From NCBI GenBank assembly GCA_947456005.1, contig CANGRP010000169.1:1-5529 (forward strand): a stretch of 5,529 nucleotides of DNA. Reading direction: 5' to 3'. The translations under genes were made by a program, and so were the position numbers. This document shows positions 1-5,529 of the stretch, one piece after another. The stretch's first letter is position 1. Each line of letters starts with the position of its first letter. This DNA is from Caulobacteraceae bacterium. Lineage in GTDB: Bacteria; Pseudomonadota; Alphaproteobacteria; Caulobacterales; Caulobacteraceae. Below the pieces are notes generated by a model. That model saw nothing but the letters and a program-made list of their open reading frames with translations. It did no database searches and was not told the origin of the DNA.

Positions 1-850
1 CCTGTCGGTTGATCCCTACATGCGGCCCCGCCTGGACGCTGACCAGAAGCTGGGCGAGGCCATGGCCGGCGGCGGGATCGGACGCGTGGTCCAGTCCCGG
101 AACCCGAAGCTCCGGGAGGGCGACCTTCTCAGGCATGGACAGGGCTTCTCCGAGCGGTTCAACAGCGACGGACGGGGCGTCCAGGTCCTCAATCCGGACC
201 CGGGCCTGCCCCTCAGCGTCTACATGCACGCCCTGGGCGGCACCGGGATCACGGCCTATGGCGGCCTCCTGGAGACGGGCGCCCTGAGGGACGGCGAGCA
301 GGTCTTTGTCTCCACCGCCGCCGGTGCTGTCGGCTCGGTCGCCGCCCAGATCGCGAAGATCAAGGGCTGCTACGTGATCGGCTCCACCGGCTCGGACGAC
401 AAGAAGCGCTGGCTGCTGGAGGAGGCGGGCCTGGACGCAGCCATCAACTACCGGTCCGAGAACCTGCGCTCCGCTCTGAAGGCCGCCGCGCCCAAGGGGA
501 TCGACGTCTACTTCGAGAACGTCGGCGGGGCTCACCTCGACGCCGCCCTGGCCTGCATGAACCTGCGTGGCCGGATCGCCGTCTGCGGCATGATCTCGAC
601 CTACAACGGCGACCGCGAGGGCGTGCGGAACCTGTCGGTCCTGATCTATGGCCGGATGCGGATGGAAGGCTTCGTCGCCTCCGACTTCCCTCACCTGCAG
701 GAGCAGTTCCAGTCCGACATGACCGGCTGGCTGAAGTCCGGCCAGATCCGTTACCAGGAGACCGTCCTGGAGGGTTTCGAGCGCGCGCCTGAAGCCCTGA
801 TCGGCCTGTTCGAGGGCCGCAACGCCGGCAAGATGCTGGTGCGGCTCTAG
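1..850 (+). CDS. NADP-dependent oxidoreductase, zinc-independent MDR family (N-terminus outside window)
   Basis: The reading frame is open from the window edge (first whole codon at 2) to TAG at 848-850, giving 282 visible residues. The family usually has about 335-345, so roughly the first 55 residues lie upstream. The visible start, LSVDPYMR, is the usual conserved stretch of leukotriene B4 dehydrogenase/prostaglandin reductase/CurA-like enzymes, so the ATG at 20 is internal and not a start. A GTGITAYGGL stretch precedes the Rossmann nucleotide-binding loop AAGAVGS (near nt 317-337), and DVYFENVGG (near nt 503-529) is also characteristic. No structural or catalytic zinc cysteines are visible. 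These enzymes are cytosolic and reduce the C=C bond of alpha,beta-unsaturated ketones or aldehydes with NADPH; the exact substrate cannot be read from sequence. Its stop lies 1 bp from the stop of the convergent desaturase gene. The family call is secure, the substrate open. Confidence 0.93.
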   Translation, partial: LSVDPYMRPRLDADQKLGEAMAGGGIGRVVQSRNPKLREGDLLRHGQGFSERFNSDGRGVQVLNPDPGLPLSVYMHALGGTGITAYGGLLETGALRDGEQVFVSTAAGAVGSVAAQIAKIKGCYVIGSTGSDDKKRWLLEEAGLDAAINYRSENLRSALKAAAPKGIDVYFENVGGAHLDAALACMNLRGRIAVCGMISTYNGDREGVRNLSVLIYGRMRMEGFVASDFPHLQEQFQSDMTGWLKSGQIRYQETVLEGFERAPEALIGLFEGRNAGKMLVRL

Positions 851-851
851 C

Positions 852-1769
852 CTACTCGGCCGGGGTGGCGCCGGCGGACTGGCGGGCGGCCCAGCGGGCC
901 CGCAGGCTCTTGCTGGTGTCCCGGCTGCCGTCGGGGCTCCAGGCCGGAGGGCCGAAGAGGTAGCCACCGACCTCCCGTAGCGACCGGGCCGACGCAAGGT
1001 CGCGTCCGATGGCGATCCATTCATGGAAGGCCACGGTCAGTATGTTGAAGCTGCCCAGGTTGCGGATCAGGCCGTAGCGCGGCTTTTCCTCGTCCAACTC
1101 AGCCTGGAAGGTGCCGAACATCTTGTCCCAGATGATCAGGATGCCCGCGTAGTTCCGGTCCAGGTACCGAGGGTTGCGCGCATGGTGCACCCGGTGATGC
1201 GAGGGCGTGTTGAACACCGCCTCGAACCAGGCCGGCATCCGCCCGACCGCCTCGGTATGGATCCAGAACTGGTAGACGAGGCTGATCCCCTGCTGGATGG
1301 CGATCTGGGCGGGAGAGAACCCCAGGAAGGCCAGCGGCAGCCAGAGGAGCCAGGTCCCCGCAAGCCCGCCAGTCCAGGTCTGCCGAAGCGCCGTCGACAG
1401 GTTGTAGTGCTGGGAGGAGTGGTGGTTGACGTGCGCCGCCCACCAGAAACGCCGCTCATGGCTCAGGCGGTGGAAGACGTAATAGATCAGATCGTCGAGG
1501 AAAAAGATCGCCACCCAGCCCCACCAGGCGTCGAAGGGCACGGTGAGGACGCGGTGTTCCCAGACCCAGACCGTGGCGGCGAAGATCAGGCCGGCGGTCA
1601 GGAGGGCGGGAATCCCGCGCAGCAGGCCCATGGCCAGGGAGGCCGCTGTGTCGCGGGCCTCATACTCCGCACTGGCCAGACGCAGGCGACCCAGGCCGAT
1701 CTCCAGCAGGATGGCCAGGATGAAGAAGGGGATGGCCAGCTTGACCGGGTCGAAGGGCGCTTCCAGCAT
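852..1769 (-). CDS. sterol desaturase / fatty acid hydroxylase superfamily membrane di-iron protein
   Basis: This 305-residue integral membrane protein has the histidine clusters of the membrane di-iron hydroxylase superfamily: HRLSH (residues 100-104), HVNHH (113-117), an extra H171, and HHRVHH (191-196). Hydrophobic segments lie near residues 10-29, 42-70, 82-98 and 136-170. The C-terminal GPPAWSPDGS stretch is typical of bacterial members. Such proteins use O2 and a di-iron centre to hydroxylate or desaturate lipids such as sterols, carotenoids or fatty acyl chains; the substrate here is unknown. I chose the ATG at 1769-1767 because it overlaps the upstream gene's TGA as TGATG and has GGAG (1781-1778) 8 nt upstream. 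An ATG at 1790 would add seven residues and overlap the upstream gene by 22 bp, with a poorer ribosome site. It is the second gene of a two-gene unit and ends 1 bp from the convergent oxidoreductase. Confidence 0.93.
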   Translation of the reverse strand: MLEAPFDPVKLAIPFFILAILLEIGLGRLRLASAEYEARDTAASLAMGLLRGIPALLTAGLIFAATVWVWEHRVLTVPFDAWWGWVAIFFLDDLIYYVFHRLSHERRFWWAAHVNHHSSQHYNLSTALRQTWTGGLAGTWLLWLPLAFLGFSPAQIAIQQGISLVYQFWIHTEAVGRMPAWFEAVFNTPSHHRVHHARNPRYLDRNYAGILIIWDKMFGTFQAELDEEKPRYGLIRNLGSFNILTVAFHEWIAIGRDLASARSLREVGGYLFGPPAWSPDGSRDTSKSLRARWAARQSAGATPAE

Positions 1770-1781
1770 CAGGCGGTCTCC
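1767..1781 (-). promoter_or_regulatory. Shine-Dalgarno and TGATG stop-start overlap coupling two genes
   Basis: On the - strand, GGAG (1781-1778) lies 8 nt before ATG (1769-1767). The TGA stop of the upstream gene (1771-1769) shares its last A with this ATG, giving TGATG. This arrangement usually means translational coupling by terminating ribosomes, and it fixes the likely start of the desaturase. Motif and spacing are read directly; coupling is inferred. Confidence 0.7.
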
Positions 1782-2188
1782 GGAGCCCATCCCGCCAGGG
1801 CGGGTCGGGCCAGGCGCGGGCTCACGTCAGAGAGAGGCAGATGAAGGCGACCGCCCCTGACGGGGGCGCTGGCGACATCAGACCAGGCGAGGTCGCGGGC
1901 CACCCAGGCGTCGCCAAGACGAAACAGGTAGAGGGCCTGTGATCCGGAAAGGGCGAGGGCTGCAGCGCCATCGGCGGCCAGCCAGACCTGGTCGATCTGA
2001 GCATCGGGGAAATCGTCCGCCAGAAGGGCGCGCGCCGCCGCCTCGTCCAGGGGCGGAGTGGACCTCGCGAGGCGCGCGGCCGCCGCCAGGGCGACGATCA
2101 CAAGGACGGCGACGCCGGAGACGGCAAGCTGGCTCAGGAAGGCGGGGATGGGAATGGCTGGCTCCTGTGAAGTGCAAGAGTCAGGCAC
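1769..2188 (-). CDS. small single-pass membrane protein of unknown function
   Basis: I do not recognise a named family. The confident part of the protein is a short N-terminal hydrophobic anchor (AVSGVAVLVIVALAAAARL), then about 90 soluble residues with an acidic DEAAARALLADDFPDA stretch and a DAWVARDLAW segment. It has no cysteines after the anchor and no obvious catalytic motif. It probably sits in the inner membrane with a small soluble domain on one side. It is the first gene of a unit with the desaturase, joined by TGATG, so a partner or accessory role is plausible but unproven. The start is uncertain. The nearest canonical start is GTG at 2188 (139 residues). ATGs at 2260 and 2281 would run into the divergent deaminase gene. 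The best Shine-Dalgarno, AGGAG at 2166-2162, is 6 nt before an ATT at 2155 (128 residues), where coding-like codon use also begins. Confidence 0.68.
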   Translation of the reverse strand: MPDSCTSQEPAIPIPAFLSQLAVSGVAVLVIVALAAAARLARSTPPLDEAAARALLADDFPDAQIDQVWLAADGAAALALSGSQALYLFRLGDAWVARDLAWSDVASAPVRGGRLHLPLSDVSPRLARPALAGWAPETA

Positions 2189-2258
2189 GATGTCGATAGC
2201 GTCAAGCCGGACCCCGCGGAAGCTTGACGGAGGCCTCGGCGCTGGCTGTCCTTCAGTC
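2156..2258. promoter_or_regulatory. probable divergent promoter region with TTGACG inverted repeat
   Basis: CGTCAAGC (2200-2207) and GCTTGACG (2222-2229) form a perfect 8-bp inverted repeat with a 14-nt spacer containing CCGCGG. Each arm holds an outward-facing TTGACG, resembling the -35 element of alphaproteobacterial housekeeping promoters. One points left toward the membrane protein/desaturase unit, the other right toward the deaminase. The -10 regions are weak: 17 nt after the right-hand TTGACG lies TGTCCT, and GCTGGCTG (2241-2248) is only a partial match to a Caulobacter-type -10. No clear -10 is seen on the left. The stretch has non-coding-like third positions on both strands. It may be paired promoters or an operator; the repeat is seen, the function inferred. 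Confidence 0.35.
2162..2166 (-). promoter_or_regulatory. strong Shine-Dalgarno in front of an ATT codon
   Basis: The - strand reads AGGAG, six nucleotides, then ATT CCC ATC. No ATG, GTG or TTG in the membrane-protein frame lies at a usable distance after it, so it points to a rare ATT start at 2155-2153. A protein starting there would open with about eight residues and then go straight into the membrane anchor. It could be chance, but the third-position GC change falls at the same codon. Confidence 0.4.
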
Positions 2259-3272
2259 ATTGACGCCCTGACCGACTTCATCCGCCGCCTGCCGAAGGCC
2301 GAGCTTCACATGCATGTCGAGGGCTCCCTCGAGCCCGAGATGATGTTCGAACTGGCCCGGCGGAACCGGGTCGCCCTGCCCTTCGCCAAAGTCGAGGCGG
2401 TGCGGGCCGCCTACAGCTTCACGCGCCTCCAGGACTTCCTGGACATCTACTACCAGGGGGCGGCGGTCCTCCTGACCGAGGAGGACTTCCACGACCTGGC
2501 CCTCGCCTATTTCCGTCGGGCGGCGGCGGATGGCGCGGTCCGGTGCGAAATCTTCTTCGACCCCCAGACCCACACGGACCGCGGCCTGCCCTTCAGTGTC
2601 GCCATCGAAGGCCTACTGTCCGGAATGGCCGCGGCGGAGGCAGAGCTGGGCCTGTCGACGGGTCTGATCCTCTGCTTCCTGCGCCACCTGCCCGAGGACG
2701 CGGCCCTGAACACGCTGAAGGCCGCCGAGCCCTGGCTGGATCGGTTACTGGGCGTGGGCCTGGATTCCTCCGAGGCGGGGTTCCCGCCCTCAGGATTCCA
2801 GTCGGTGTTCAAGGCCGCCGGCGAGCGGGGCCTGAAACGGGTTGCCCACGCCGGCGAGGAAGGCCCTCCCGCCTACGTCGCCGAGGCCCTGGACCTGCTT
2901 CACGTCGACCGGATCGACCATGGCAACCGCGCCCTTGAGGACGAGGCCCTGACCGCGCGCCTGGCCCGCGAGGGCCAGGTCCTGACCGTCTGCCCCCTGT
3001 CGAACCTGAAGCTCTGCGGGGTGCCTTCCCTGGAAGCGCACCCCTTGAAGCGGATGCTGCAACTCGGCCTGAAGGCCACCGTGAACTCCGACGACCCGGC
3101 CTATTTCGGCGGCTATCTCCTGGACAACTGGGTGCAGACCGCCCGGGCCGTGGGGCTGGAGCGCGAGCACCTCGTCACCCTGGCCCGGAACAGCCTGGAG
3201 GGCGCCTTCTGGACCGAGGCCGAGGGGGCGCCCCATCTCGCCCGGCTGGACGCCATCGCCGCCGGTCAGTGA
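2190..3272 (+). CDS. adenosine deaminase family protein, most likely adenine deaminase (EC 3.5.4.2)
   Basis: This 360-residue cytosolic metal-dependent amidohydrolase carries the full active site: HMH (residues 40-42), HAGEE (220-224, with catalytic E223), DHG (243-245) and SDDPA (300-304). Several features match the Pseudomonas PA0148-type adenine deaminases rather than true adenosine deaminases: HVEGSLEPE where adenosine deaminases have HLDG, FFDPQTHTDRG (122-132), and GLDSSE (190-195). The likely reaction is adenine to hypoxanthine plus ammonia in purine salvage. Automatic tools would probably name it adenosine deaminase (add). The start at ATG 2190 is the nearest canonical in-frame codon that keeps HMH, with only a weak AGAG upstream. 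Its first 23 codons have unusually low third-position GC. Homologues typically begin near residue 24-25, which here is ATT at 2259, so the real protein may be about 337 residues. The stop overlaps the convergent glycosidase gene by 7 bp. Confidence 0.93.
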   Translation: MSIASSRTPRKLDGGLGAGCPSVIDALTDFIRRLPKAELHMHVEGSLEPEMMFELARRNRVALPFAKVEAVRAAYSFTRLQDFLDIYYQGAAVLLTEEDFHDLALAYFRRAAADGAVRCEIFFDPQTHTDRGLPFSVAIEGLLSGMAAAEAELGLSTGLILCFLRHLPEDAALNTLKAAEPWLDRLLGVGLDSSEAGFPPSGFQSVFKAAGERGLKRVAHAGEEGPPAYVAEALDLLHVDRIDHGNRALEDEALTARLAREGQVLTVCPLSNLKLCGVPSLEAHPLKRMLQLGLKATVNSDDPAYFGGYLLDNWVQTARAVGLEREHLVTLARNSLEGAFWTEAEGAPHLARLDAIAAGQ

Positions 3273-4336
3273 TCCCCGGCCATCATGTCGCGGGTCATGA
3301 CCCAGCGACCATCCAGCCAGTCGACGATCTCACGCGCCGCGGGATGGTCGAAGGCTGAGTAACGGGCCCTGAGCCGCGCCTGCACCTCGGGGTCCATCCG
3401 GTCGCGGCCGGTATCGTTCAGCAGGATCAGGTGCCGCCGAACCAGGCCGGCGAGATCCGGCCCCAGCACAGCCTGCGCCGACGCCGCGAGGGCCGCGCCG
3501 TAGTCGTAGGCGTCGCCCAGGCGGTAGCTCTCCGGCAGGGTCAGGGCCGGCAGCAGGCTCAGTTCGGGCTGGAGGGCGGGGTTCACCGCGTGCGCCGACA
3601 CATGCTCCCCTATGGCGGCCGGACGCCCAGTGAAGGCGCGCAGGTAAAGGAAGGGCGACATCCGGGGGCCGTCGTTCACGGGATAGTTGTCCCAGAGGAA
3701 GGGGCGGCGGCCCAGTTGTTGGGTCACCCGCGCCAGATGATTCACGCCATAGGCCCGGCTGCACACCTCCTCGCCGGTCCAGAAGACCTCGATCCGGGGG
3801 TCGAGGGCCGCGCCGAGGGTCTCCAGATACCCCTCAGGCCGCACCCCGAAGGCCATATCGAGGGCTGGGTCGTCCGTGTAGTAGGTGGGGCAGAACACCA
3901 CTCGCGTAGCCTTCGTCCGCCCGGCGATCCAGTGGACGATCTCGGCCTGCGCCTCGGCCAGGCCCGGCAGGTCGCCGCGCATGTCGTCGAACAGGACGCC
4001 CAGGTCCTGGACTCCCAGGTCATCCAGGAAGGCCAGCTTGTCGGACAGGGCGGCCCTGGTCTCCGCCCCGAAGTCGCGCCACACCTCGAAGGGGCTCAGG
4101 CCGACGCCGAACCGGACGCCGGCGTCGCGACAGGCGGCGGCGAAGCCGGCCAGGGCCCGGGTCTCGGCCTCGGGCGGGGTCTCGCGCCACCTTCGGCGCA
4201 GGAAGGCGTCCGCCTTGGGGGCGTACATGAAGAACCGGTATCCGGCCCTCGCGAGCCTGCGCATGACCCGTTCCCGCGCCGCCCAGTCCCACGGCAGGCC
4301 GTAATAGCCCTCGATCAGCCCCAGTTCCGGCGTCAT
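3266..4336 (-). CDS. GH84 family beta-N-acetylglucosaminidase (O-GlcNAcase-like), cytosolic
   Basis: The 356-residue protein is essentially one glycoside hydrolase family 84 catalytic domain. Visible landmarks are IEGYYGLPW (residues 8-16), YAPK (38-41), the catalytic aspartate pair D117-D118 in FDDM, PTYY (150-153), FWTG (185-188), WDN (215-217), ND (221-222) and a VNPA asparagine (N252). These correspond to the catalytic and GlcNAc-binding residues known from human OGA and its bacterial homologues. The family removes beta-linked GlcNAc by substrate-assisted catalysis through the 2-acetamido group. The catalytic domain begins about five residues after the ATG, with no signal peptide, membrane segment or carbohydrate-binding module, so the enzyme should be cytosolic, unlike many secreted bacterial GH84 enzymes. 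The substrate is unknown. The ATG at 4336 is the natural start, though its upstream G-rich sequence is only a weak ribosome site. It is divergent from the ketoacyl synthase and overlaps the deaminase 3' end by 7 bp. Confidence 0.92.
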   Translation of the reverse strand: MTPELGLIEGYYGLPWDWAARERVMRRLARAGYRFFMYAPKADAFLRRRWRETPPEAETRALAGFAAACRDAGVRFGVGLSPFEVWRDFGAETRAALSDKLAFLDDLGVQDLGVLFDDMRGDLPGLAEAQAEIVHWIAGRTKATRVVFCPTYYTDDPALDMAFGVRPEGYLETLGAALDPRIEVFWTGEEVCSRAYGVNHLARVTQQLGRRPFLWDNYPVNDGPRMSPFLYLRAFTGRPAAIGEHVSAHAVNPALQPELSLLPALTLPESYRLGDAYDYGAALAASAQAVLGPDLAGLVRRHLILLNDTGRDRMDPEVQARLRARYSAFDHPAAREIVDWLDGRWVMTRDMMAGDH

Positions 4337-4424
4337 CCCATCGCCCCGCTCTTCCCGCCCCGTCCCGCCGTGCTATTCAGTGCGCCCCGGTCCTGATGGA
4401 CCCGGATCGGAGCGGAGAGACATC
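4337..4424. promoter_or_regulatory. divergent intergenic region, weak + strand promoter candidate
   Basis: These 88 bp separate the starts of the GH84 gene (-) and the ketoacyl synthase gene (+), and must hold promoters for at least one of them. On the + strand, TTCCCGC (4352-4358), a 13-nt spacer and GCTATTC (4372-4378) partly resemble the Caulobacter housekeeping pattern TTGACGS-N10-14-GCTANAWC, which would give a leader of roughly 40 nt. No convincing - strand promoter or operator was found. Confidence 0.25.
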
Positions 4425-4427
4425 TTG
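4414..4427 (+). promoter_or_regulatory. Shine-Dalgarno GGAG deciding a TTG start
   Basis: GGAG (4414-4417) is followed by seven nucleotides and TTG (4425-4427). No in-frame ATG or GTG lies between this point and conserved family sequence, and the ATG at 4396 is in another frame. The resulting N-terminus, MHAAVIAATGLFTP, matches the usual start of this synthase subfamily. Confidence 0.8.
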
Positions 4428-5529
4428 CACGCAGCGGTCATCGCGGCCACCGGCCTTTTCACCCCCGCCGAGCGGGTCACCAACGCCGAACTGGTCGAGG
4501 CTTTCAACGCCTTTGTCAAGATCCACAACGTCCGGCATGCAGACGCCATCGCCGCCGGCGAGATGGAGGCCTTGGCCCCCTCGTCCGTCGAGTTCATCGA
4601 GAAGGCCTCGGGCATCAAGTCCCGGTATGTGATGAATCGGTCGGGCGTCGTCGATCCGGAAGTCATGCACCCCCTGATCCCCGAGCGGTCCAATGACGAG
4701 CTTTCGGTCATGGCGGAAATCGGCGTGGCCGCCGCGAAGGACGCCATCGCCCGCTGGGGCAAGGACGCCTCGCAGATCGACGCCGTGGTCTGCGCCGCCT
4801 CCAACATGCAGAGGGCCTATCCGGCCATGGCCATCGAGATCCAGCAGGCGTTGGGAATCGAGGGCTTTGGCTTCGACATGAACGTGGCCTGTTCCTCGGC
4901 CACCTTCGGCATCAAGACAGCCGCCGACTACATCGCCACGGGCTCAGCCCGGGCCGTCCTGGTGGTCAATCCGGAGATCACCTCCGGCCACCTGAACTTC
5001 TGCGACCGGGACAGCCACTTCATCTTCGGCGACGTGGCGACGGCCGTGATCGTCGAGCGCGCCGATCAGGCGACCGGAGGCTGGGACATTCTGGGGACCC
5101 GGCTGAAGACCGTGTTCTCGAACAACATCCGCAATAACTTCGGCTTCCTGAACCGCACCGCACCCGGCAGCGAAGGCGCCGCGGACAAGCTCTTCGTCCA
5201 GGAAGGCCGCAAGGTCTTCCGCGAGGTGGTGCCCATGGTCTCCGAGATGATCGTGACCCACGCCGCCGACCTGGGCATCGATCCCACCGCCCTGAAGCGG
5301 CTTTGGCTCCACCAGGCCAACATCAACATGAATGATCTGATTGGACGCCGGGTCCTGGGCCGGGAACCGACTGCCGAGGAAAACGTCATCATCCTGGACG
5401 AGTTCGCCAACACCTCGTCGGCGGGATCGATCATCGCCTTCCACCGGGCGCACGAGGACTTCGAAGCCGGCGAGACGGGCCTGATCTGCTCCTTCGGCGC
5501 AGGGTATTCGGCCGGGACCGTCTTCGTCC
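4425..5529 (+). CDS. beta-ketoacyl-ACP synthase III, long FabH-like form (C-terminus just outside window)
   Basis: The frame is open from TTG 4425 to the window edge, giving 368 visible residues. The sequence ends in SFGAGYSAGTVFV, the last conserved strand, so only a few residues should be missing. The thiolase-fold catalytic triad of KAS III is present: C156 in NVACSSATFG, H296 in WLHQANINMN and N329 in EFANTSSAGS. Compared with classical FabH it has extra N-terminal sequence (about residues 28-60, ending SSVEFIEKASGIKSRYVM) and SGHLNFCDRDSHFIFGD around residues 187-203. This resembles Pseudomonas PA3286-type enzymes, which condense medium-chain acyl-CoA with malonyl-ACP and feed beta-oxidation intermediates into fatty acid synthesis. 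The family reaction is Claisen condensation to a 3-ketoacyl-ACP in the cytosol. The acyl-CoA preference is inferred from resemblance only. It is divergent from the GH84 gene. Confidence 0.94.
   Translation, partial: MHAAVIAATGLFTPAERVTNAELVEAFNAFVKIHNVRHADAIAAGEMEALAPSSVEFIEKASGIKSRYVMNRSGVVDPEVMHPLIPERSNDELSVMAEIGVAAAKDAIARWGKDASQIDAVVCAASNMQRAYPAMAIEIQQALGIEGFGFDMNVACSSATFGIKTAADYIATGSARAVLVVNPEITSGHLNFCDRDSHFIFGDVATAVIVERADQATGGWDILGTRLKTVFSNNIRNNFGFLNRTAPGSEGAADKLFVQEGRKVFREVVPMVSEMIVTHAADLGIDPTALKRLWLHQANINMNDLIGRRVLGREPTAEENVIILDEFANTSSAGSIIAFHRAHEDFEAGETGLICSFGAGYSAGTVFV

Noticed and set aside
20..22. ATG as start of the first gene
   Set aside because: Conserved family residues (LSVDPY) precede it in frame and the frame is open to the window edge, so it is an internal methionine.
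859..875. GCCGG / CCGGC hairpin just after the oxidoreductase stop, as a possible terminator
   Set aside because: The stem is only 5 bp in GC-rich coding sequence and has no following T-run on either strand.
1023..1844. Long + strand open frame (273 codons) opposite the desaturase gene
   Set aside because: It mirrors the desaturase/membrane-protein coding strand; its product is rich in R, P, G and Q without family motifs, as expected for antisense frames in GC-rich DNA.
3292..3303. 12-bp perfect palindrome GGGTCATGACCC
   Set aside because: It lies inside the GH84 coding end (codons for WVMTR), and about one 12-bp palindrome is expected by chance in a window this size.
3431..4396. Long + strand open frame (321 codons) opposite the GH84 gene
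   Set aside because: It is the shadow of a clear GH84 enzyme with all catalytic residues; the antisense product has no recognisable domain.
4396..4632. Short + strand frame beginning at ATG 4396
   Set aside because: It is out of frame with the synthase and rich in P, S and R; the TTG frame at 4425 holds the conserved protein.
4373..4807. - strand open frames opposite the start of the ketoacyl synthase
   Set aside because: They lie across conserved FabH-like coding sequence and show no motif of their own.

Overview
The window is chromosomal-type, very GC-rich DNA (roughly two-thirds G+C by eye, with most codons ending in G or C). It carries five conserved metabolic genes and one small membrane-protein gene of unknown function. 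The gene repertoire, TTGACG-like promoter words and absence of mobile DNA fit an alphaproteobacterium, probably Caulobacterales (Caulobacter, Phenylobacterium or Brevundimonas relatives). That placement is inference from gene content and composition; no rRNA or other marker is present.

Layout from left to right: (1) a + strand zinc-free MDR-type NADP-dependent oxidoreductase, truncated at its N-terminus by the window edge; (2) a two-gene - strand unit, transcribed right to left, of a small single-pass membrane protein of unknown function followed by a sterol desaturase/fatty acid hydroxylase family membrane di-iron enzyme; (3) a divergent + strand adenosine deaminase family gene that looks like an adenine deaminase; (4) a - strand GH84 O-GlcNAcase-like glycosidase without a signal peptide; (5) a divergent + strand long-form beta-ketoacyl-ACP synthase III starting at TTG and running off the right edge.

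Genes are tightly packed and alternate in strand. The two convergent junctions have a 1-bp gap (850/852) and a 7-bp overlap (3266-3272). The only places for promoters are the two divergent regions, near 2156-2258 and 4337-4424. Third-codon-position composition falls to about 63-65% GC in the first of these on both strands and returns to about 91% exactly at two outward-facing ATT codons. The true starts of the adenine deaminase and the membrane protein may therefore be ATT, with a short intergenic promoter region between them that carries an inverted repeat of TTGACG-containing arms.

The genes do not form one pathway: purine salvage (adenine to hypoxanthine), glycoside hydrolysis, lipid modification, fatty acid synthesis priming and enone reduction are all represented. 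I see no defence system, mobile element, CRISPR array, RNA gene or clearly novel multi-gene system. The most unusual points are the start-codon puzzle at 2153-2261, the translationally coupled unknown membrane protein with a desaturase, and the cytosolic GH84 enzyme.
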